Shown one piece after another: positions 56,910 to 64,000 of a stretch of DNA of 64,000 nucleotides (its first letter is position 1; each line of letters starts with the position of its first letter). The notes under the pieces are model-generated. The model was not told the origin of the DNA and did not search any database. It saw only the letters and a program-made list of their open reading frames with translations. The stretch is from contig BSYO01000030.1 of the NCBI GenBank assembly GCA_033239525.1, forward strand, positions 13,785,030-13,849,029. Reading direction: 5' to 3'. A program made the position numbers and the translations under genes. This DNA comes from Nepenthes gracilis. Taxonomy: Eukaryota; Streptophyta; Magnoliopsida; Caryophyllales; Nepenthaceae.

Positions 56910-59034
56910 CTGTTTAAAATATAGAAGTGCCTGTTAGACAGAACTTCAAGAATGAGAACAATTACGGTGATCCATGTAACTCAGATTTGGGTACAAGTGT
57001 CATATGTTCATGGGTCTAATGTGGCTGTACTTCAACCTAATTTGCAAACTTTCCATTTAATTTGAAGTATATAGGCATCATTTGTATTTCCAAGTGCAGT
57101 CCAGCATGAGTACTTTAAGGCCAAGAACCACTGACATTCTCCCAAGGCCAAAGTGTTGATGTTAGACACATGCCATGTCAAATTATTTATTTTATTTATC
57201 TAAGTCCAACATGTCTGACAAGTTGAGTAATTTTCCGAATTAAAAAAATTTGGGTACATAGTATAAATTAGAGAAAATTTGGACTGTATTTAAAGATGTT
57301 ATATTACTACTCATTTGTATTAGTTCACTACTAACTTGTATACAGTGTCCTCTTTTGAATTTTTTTGGATGAGAAAAACAAAATGTATGTTTTTGACTGA
57401 TAATTTACAATGAAATAGTATAGTGCATGAATTATATTCTTATATCTATAAAAAAATTATAAAATTTAGTTAATATCTCACAGTTTGTTGTATCCTCGTT
57501 TTTAAAAAATAGCAAATCAATGTCATATCATAACTGCATTGATATCCATGCTTCTTAGCTTTAAGGTGACAAGTACTTCACGGTGACACAGAAAGCCAAG
57601 TAAAATAAGCTAAAAGCAATATTACGGTCACCCTTCTCCCCATTTTTGCTGACCACCCCCCTCTCCCTTGCAAAGGAAAATATGTAGCATTTCAGCATAG
57701 AAGGGAAACACATGGACAAAGGGACTTAAAACTGAAAAGAATCAAGCATTACCAGTAGAAGTTGATGTCTTTCGATCTTTGACTTCCTCAATCACAGATT
57801 CTTTCTGGCCACAAATGGTTGCTCCCGAGTTCCTTAAGCTCCTAGTCTTCATAGAATTAATAGGGGAGCTTGATGAAACATCTGATCAGCAAGCAACAAA
57901 AATAGGGTGAAATTTCCTTACAGATTCTTATAATGTAAGACATCAATTCATATATGGTGTCATGAAGTATCTTGTAAATTTTGGATGCCCTTGGTTTTCC
58001 CCTCCTTATGTAAACTAGATGAAGTATATGGTCAGCGAACCATTTATATTTTAGAGAATATTCAAGAGTTAATATCAATCCATCTATTAAGGTGACACAA
58101 ACAAGAGTCCTTATCTTACATACTAGATAAAACTTAACACAGGAGGGGGAAGAAAGAGAGACAGAGAGAAGGTAGGGAGGGAGGGGCTACTTGGCATTCT
58201 GACTTTTATATACTTCCATGAATTTTGTCTTAAAGAGGGGTAGCTTAGAAAAGAGTTAACTGCACATGCCCACTCAAAATTATTTATGAGACAACCCAGC
58301 CAAACAGAACTTATAAATTGATCTGGGTTAGAAGTCAGCTAAACAAACTCATCAAAGAACTATAAAGTGGATGAAGTCATAAATCTGGACTTGATTTAGT
58401 TTTGTTCTATCAAGGATATGTTACAAATAAAATTATTTGGGATGCTTTGTTTTTGGTACTTACTTTGGCATTTGAGGTTGTGTTATAGTAATTGAGTGAC
58501 AACTCATGATGTCTTTATTATTAATACAGTAATTATCCTTAATGAAAAAATTGAAGGTTCAGTTGAATTTTCGTCCAAGAGAATTTGTGAGAAAAAAATC
58601 ATGACATGAAGTTCATCTATTCAAACTACCAAAATAACCCCTCTATGATGAAAGGGTAAGTCTGACTACTTCTAATCTTTCCCAAAAGTCATGATGTGAA
58701 AGTGATGCAGTGAAGGAGAGGGAAGAAGAGAGAAGGTGAGTAGGAGAAGAAGCAGGGATGACAAGGGTTGGGGAGAAGAGACAAACAAGAGGGGAAGGGA
58801 AGAAGCGAGAGAGAAGAGAGAGAGATTTAAGCAATAGTTATATTCATTACATCATATATTCATAGTTACTAAAATAATAAAATTAGAATTCTCATATAAA
58901 AGCACGCTACTTCTAGGTTCATTTGAAATCAAATATAACTTTCCAATCAATGACGACAAAAACAAAGAAATAATATAAATAAAATATTATATTTTATCGA
59001 TATTTTAGAGACTACCAAAATTATTAAAATTTTA

Positions 59035-59395
59035 GAAGTTCCTGGACAGAAAGGTGGAATTCCAAAAATACAAAATGATGTGCTAATACTTCAACACATT
59101 TGCCTGTTATTGGGGATTATGCATAATGAAAATATGACAAAATATGGAAAAAAATAATATCAAATGAAATCAAAACTCAAATATCAAATCTTTAATTCCA
59201 AGATGTTTGCATTAGAAAGCTATGCCAGAAGAACTAGGCGATTATGGGAGGAGGGAAAAAGTAGAGAGAAAATATACACGGGAAATATTTTTGTAATGCC
59301 TGAATAAAAGAGACAAGAAAAAGGACTAGAGGAAAAAGATAGAGATAAAAATGAAAACAAAAGCATTTACTAAAACTACAACAAAGACATTAAGG
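59035..59395. repeat. intronic duplicated segment, copy 1 (rearranged)
   Basis: Three blocks (TAGAAGTTCCTGGACAGAAA near 59035, GGGAAATATTTTTGTAATGC near 59280, AAAGCATTTACTAAAACTAC near 59361) recur in the same order at 60588-61156. The spacing between blocks is shorter here, so this copy carries deletions or the other carries insertions. Confidence 0.8.
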
Positions 59396-59728
59396 AATAG
59401 AGGAAAAAGGAAGTCACAATTACTCAATTGCAATCAATTTCTAAAACATTCATTCATCAATCAATTATTCAAAAATGAGAACATATGGTCTTTATAAAGA
59501 AAATACTAGACCTAAAATAATTTGGTAACAAATTATCTATTACTAAAAATAAGAAAGCGTAATAAAATAAAATTACACTAAAATAAAATATAATGAAATC
59601 AAACTAGAATCTTATCCAATAAGGAAAACAAATAAAAGTTAATAAAATTATAATATCTTCTAAAATCTTCTTGAAATATTTGATGTGATGTCCACATCAC
59701 TAGGCCATCATGCAGTAAAGTTCTTAAT

Positions 59729-59796
59729 TTCTAATTGATTACCACATTCTATGAACATTAACTTCTAATTAATTACCACACTCTATGAACATTAAT
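59729..59796. repeat. 34-bp tandem duplication
   Basis: TTCTAATT(G/A)ATTACCACA followed by CTATGAACATTAA is present at 59729 and at 59763. Confidence 0.8.
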
Positions 59797-60587
59797 TTAA
59801 AATGTAGTTAGTTCCGTAAATAATCCACCATAGATATTGAATACTGGTTAAAAACTTAATCTTTAGCATGGGATTTTCCTAAACAGTCTTGGCATCCAAA
59901 ATAAAATAAAAAATGTAGCTTAGCAGCTTGAAACTCTCATCACAATAACTCTGAATCAGTTCTTATATCTCCTTAATTATCGAGGAATAAGTATAAGATA
60001 TAGGTGTTGGCATCGGTATCGGATGTTATTGAGAAATACATATCAGTATCGAACATTATCAGCTGCAAGATGCTTTTACAAACCAAAACTTGGAATCAAA
60101 ATTTGGAAGAGATATATCAGCTAATGTATCGGCCAATATTGGACATATTAGTTGATATATTGCTATATATGACCGAGACACCTATCATAATTTTGTCGAC
60201 GTATCAGAGGGACTAATTCTGATATATCATTCCATGCTAAGAACACAAAAATTAAAATGCTCAATTGATTCAGAAATGTGCAGAAGGCCTATTAAGAGTG
60301 TGCCATTTGGGAAGAGCTTTTATATTTAAGCAATGACAATAGTAAAATTAAAAAGGCGAGGTCTGACGGCATATAACACAGTTACAACAAACATAATCAC
60401 CTTAGTCAAGATAGTTCATGCAGACTTTGTAAAGCAGCAAAGATAAACTAGTTGAGCTTTGAAGCTTCCAAGATCAGCTTTCAAAATGCTCATGGTGGAC
60501 CCAAAAATCAGATTGGTTGCCCTTCTACTGGATAGAGTTGCAATGTCCCCTATCGCCCTTAGCTCCCTCCTCAATCACTATAAAATT

Positions 60588-61156
60588 TAGAAGTTCCTGG
60601 ACAGAAAGGTGGAATTCCCTGAAATACAAATGATGTGCTAATATTTCAACACATTTGCGTGTTATTGGGGATGTATGCACAGTTGAAAATGGAAGGCACA
60701 GGGTGTCGGTAATCACCACCAACACACCCTTCTGAACAGAGAAGCGTTTCTGTAAATTAGAATCCGTAAGAATGGAATGTCATACTCATCGGTCAACCAA
60801 ATTTCACCCAATTCCTCAAAACATCATTTACCTATAAAAAGCATTAACAGTACTCTAAACAAAAGCAACTAAACATAAATAGATTTTCATGATCAATTTG
60901 GCAACTGAAATAAGCCAAAATACAGAAGAACCTCGCACCCAGATTATGGGAAAATCCTGACATAGACTACAAGTCTTTGCTCTCTATTTTTCTTGGTTTT
61001 TTGGAAAATATACATGGGAAATATTTTTGTAATGCCTGAATAAAAGCAGCTTTGACTCTTTAACCCGTATAAAAGGCACCATACAGAAGAAAAAGAAAAG
61101 AAATGCCTGAATAAAAATGAAAACAAAAGCATTTACTAAAACTACAACAAAGACAA
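60588..61156. repeat. intronic duplicated segment, copy 2
   Basis: Partner of 59035-59395. It has the same three anchor words in the same order with wider spacing. It lies in the first intron of the ALKBH10B pseudogene. Confidence 0.8.
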
Positions 61157-62095
61157 AATGCCAAGAGAATTTTTCATAAACTGCCCAAGAAAATAAGAGC
61201 ACCAGTGCAATGTGTTCACGAAAAACAGAATTTTATAGAAAGGTCAACATGGAAAAGCCAGTAACAATATGCATAAAAGAATGAACACTCCTTTCCTTGC
61301 TGGTTTCCCTTTTCTTTTTTGTTTTTTTTTTAAGGTTGTGGTAGGCAGTAGAAGACTGGGACTCACAAAATTACCCACTTTCCCGCAAGAAGAAAAAATG
61401 AATACTCAACCACTTCTCCATGCTTCAAATGAGTGACAGAAAGTAAGAGCTTATTTGATGAATACCGCAATATTATCCTTAACTGAAATGACCTAATCAT
61501 CAGCACTGCGGACCTCATTGCTAAATTTAGCTTCTTCACCTATTTCATCACTCCATTGCCCATTTTTCACAGTGCTCCCAACAATAGAAGAGTCTGAATC
61601 GTGATTCTGACAATCTACACTTAAACTATGGCTTAAATTATGGCTTTCCTTAGAATTTTCAACCTTCTGTCCTTGCCTGAACCCAACACTATGCACACCA
61701 GACCTTTGAAAGTCCTTTCCAATTACCTTGGCATGATCGGCATATCGCAGTTGTCTCCTCCACGCAACCTGCTGCAACTATAACATGACGTCGGATACAG
61801 AAAAATATTTCTGCATATGAAGAACGGAATTCCAACTGCACCTCCTTTGCTGAATGCAGCCTATAACTACATCATACTCCCCGGGCTCGCCAACGGCCCT
61901 CAGATGATGACACAACGGGTCGATAATGGCATTGGCAGCTGCAAATTCCGCTCTCAGCCACGAGGTAAACCTATCTCTCTCATCGGGAAACCACTGCCGG
62001 AGGTACTAGATCTCCCCGCCGCCCCTGCCAGCCACGCCGCCGCTAGGGAACTGCAGCTTATCGGCTATGACCACGTTCCCAGATGGCCTTGCTAT

Positions 62096-64000
62096 TAAAC
62101 CCAATAAATCCTAGTTCCGCTACAGCATATATATTTATACGAAATTGGAATCTAGATCTACACTCTTCAACCCAAATGGGCCCAAACTCACAAGCTGATC
62201 AAATGCTCGATGGGAATAAATTTAATGCAAATGGAGATCCCGATCGATAACTTGAAAAACATGATCATTGTACAAGCTGCAAGAAAAATTAATTAAGTTG
62301 TGATAATGTAAATAGATGGGCGAGCTTTCCAAATAAGTTCCAACTGTTGTATAAGGGGCTTAGAGAATCCACCAGCTGAGCAAATTTTTTTACCGATCCC
62401 ACTTAAAATTTTCTGTTAATTGCGAGTCAGTAGAATCTGGCTGAGCAGGGTTTTTTGGATGTTAAAGAACTGAACAGATCTAGAAGTGGAAAATGCAGAT
62501 TGAAGTCCGAGAATTCGAAAGCCAAGAAAACTGTAGATTCGGCGAGAAAGAAAGCAATGGCGGGGTTGAGGATCTAGGGTCCGGGGGAGATGCAAACGTC
62601 ACAAAGAATCGCTTGTACAGTGCGGATTTTTGTCTTGAAAGGCTGCTTATTCACACACACTCTCACTCTCTCTTCTATGGCGGAAGCTCTCTGTGTTGGC
62701 GGCGGGTATGGCGGCTTAAGAACGCGAACCGAACAAGAAACTAACAGATGGAATATTCTGAGGTTTTTCGCTCATCTATTTCACTTGTTATTTAAAAAAA
62801 AAAACTTGGCTAGTGATCAGTAAATATATTTTGTTAATATTTATAGTCCTAATAACTAATAAAAAATAAGACTGACACACATTCCAACTATAAATTTATT
62901 ATAATTAAGTGACAACTAGGACACTGTTATACCTTATTAGTATATAAAATTCAGGACTGCGTTAATTATCTGGCACCTTTACCAAAGCCCTAATGTGATT
63001 ATGAAGTTTTGCTTTCAAGTTCTCTTAATGATGTGGATGATTGCACTGGGAATTAAATTGGTAAACTTTTAAAGTTAATTTTTTTGAGTAATATTTGTGA
63101 ATATCATTGTCACTATTGGGGGATACAATACAATATATATATAGATTTATTGGATATATTGTGAGGTAAGACCGGTTCAAGCCGCTATTTTATGAGGCTC
63201 GCAAACAAAATACTAATGAAGAGATATGGATCAGTTAAATTATTAGACCCACATTGGAGAGGAATCCGGTATAACAACTAAACTATAGAATACTTAAAAG
63301 GCTAGAATATTGAAAATATAAGAGACCAAACAAATTTGACGGTTAATTTAGATAAATGGTTACATGAATCGATTCTTCAAATAATATGCAATTATATCTA
63401 TTTAGAAATGTTACATCGATTAACAATAAAATTATAAAAATGATTATTTTTCCTGAACAAAGGGGGAAGAAAAAATTACTAAGATAGCAAGTATAAAGTT
63501 TCAATCCTCTAAATACTTGAAAATATCTACAATCTCGGAGCCTAACCCTCCAATTCTCAAATCTCACTCTTTTATCTTTAATTTTCTCATTATTCTTTCT
63601 CTTATTAAGAAAGAATTCTAATTTGAGCATGGGAGGGTATTATAAAAGTGAATCCTGCATCATTTAATCTTTTATTAAACGTTATGGTGTATAGGATTAG
63701 AATATAATTATTCAAAGATCCAACCTGAATTTGATTGAACGTCTATCTAAATTCAACATACAAACCATTAGTTTCATCTGTAGGAACGCAGTTAAACCAT
63801 TTGTTCCTACTTAATCAAAATCTCACTTGTTTGAAAATTTCTCCTGTCTTTGACAAATTAAAAATAGTAAACACACGAGCATAGGGATAGTTGAGTCAGC
63901 AATCAAAAATATCCCATCTTGTGGACGTGCCTTGTAAGAAGAGAAGCTTGAGAGTGCCCATCCATCAGTCAATCTTGATATTGGAGCCCATGTCGCCTAA
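62096..64000. other. 5' flank of the ALKBH10B pseudogene
   Basis: 62490-62760 is less AT-rich and on the minus strand contains a GAGAGTGAGAGTGTGTGTG tract, which may be a remnant of the parental 5' leader. The rest is AT-rich without genes. Nothing was recognised up to the right edge. Confidence 0.4.

Larger units (their letters stand above)
51714..62095 (-). pseudogene. ALKBH10B: ALKBH10B-like RNA demethylase pseudogene (2OG-Fe(II) oxygenase family)
   Basis: Minus strand, introns kept, so it arose by DNA duplication rather than retroposition. Exon remnants: about 62095-61490, 57881-57753, 56494-56378, 53779-53661, 53322-53210, 53121-about 52968, and about 52390-51714. Matches to ALKBH10B include QWFPDERD, WLRAEFAAANAIID, CHHLRAVGEPGEYDVVIGC, LQQVAWRRQLRY, AEGMILYDKLCGEP, NDLRAAGKKGQFQ, VVSNRPMRGHGREMIQ, RRIETIPGLLQDVIDRLLS, HWFGRPICILLLNECEMTFG, RKQCMLITLTKSQPKK and the Pro-rich tail (GVFLPPPGSGNSS). 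Damage: both N-terminal Met codons of the family start are ATA and AGG (62095-62087); in-frame stops at 62006-62008, 61778-61780, 52197-52199 and 52176-52178; a 1-base deletion after MIQ in exon 53779; an unclear splice between the last two exons. Active ALKBH10B removes N6-methyladenosine from mRNA; this copy cannot make the full protein. Confidence 0.92.

Noticed and set aside
61817..62098. Plus-strand 93-codon ORF
   Set aside because: Antisense shadow of the first ALKBH10B exon.
1..64000. tRNA, rRNA, microRNA precursor or CRISPR array
   Set aside because: I saw no tRNA box pairs, rRNA core sequence or spaced identical repeats. microRNA hairpins cannot be judged reliably by eye.

Overview
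The window is nuclear DNA of a flowering plant. Its genes have many introns with GT-AG borders, the intergenic DNA is AT-rich, and the repeats are plant LTR retrotransposons (Tat-lineage Ty3/gypsy, solo LTRs). The moderate GC of the coding exons and the long introns fit a non-grass angiosperm; I cannot name the species.

Layout from left to right. 2009-7360 (+) is the 3' three-quarters of a cytokinin receptor histidine kinase of the AHK4/CRE1 type, with its first exons beyond the left edge. 14000-17854 (+) is a complete two-exon TMK-type leucine-rich-repeat receptor kinase. Between the two lie a solo LTR with target-site duplication AACAC (9461-10363) and a second, weaker LTR-like block (11517-12418). 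22204-32641 is a decayed full-length Tat-type Ty3/gypsy element on the minus strand. It has paired LTRs, a perfect AATAT duplication and an extra antisense open reading frame on the plus strand.

37599-49110 (+) is a complete 11-exon MAP65 gene (MAP65-6/7-like, 599 residues). Its tenth intron is 6.3 kb because a 5.4-kb non-autonomous LTR retrotransposon (42808-48219, duplication TGATA) inserted there. That element has no recognisable pol. It carries fragments of two unrelated host genes, a CTR1-type Raf-like kinase and a TOPLESS-related corepressor, and it was itself hit by a further LTR insertion (43377-44525, duplication CAAGG).

51714-62095 (-) is an intron-containing ALKBH10B-type (m6A mRNA demethylase) pseudogene. 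Its ancestral start codon is eroded, it has four in-frame stops and a 1-base frameshift, and a 1.5-kb solo LTR (54518-56060, duplication GATAG) sits in one intron.

The three intact genes act in separate processes: cytokinin perception, receptor-kinase signalling and microtubule bundling. I see no operon-like or cluster logic. The most notable content is the gene-capturing retroelement nested in the MAP65 intron, the decayed ALKBH10B paralogue, and the antisense ORF of the Tat element.
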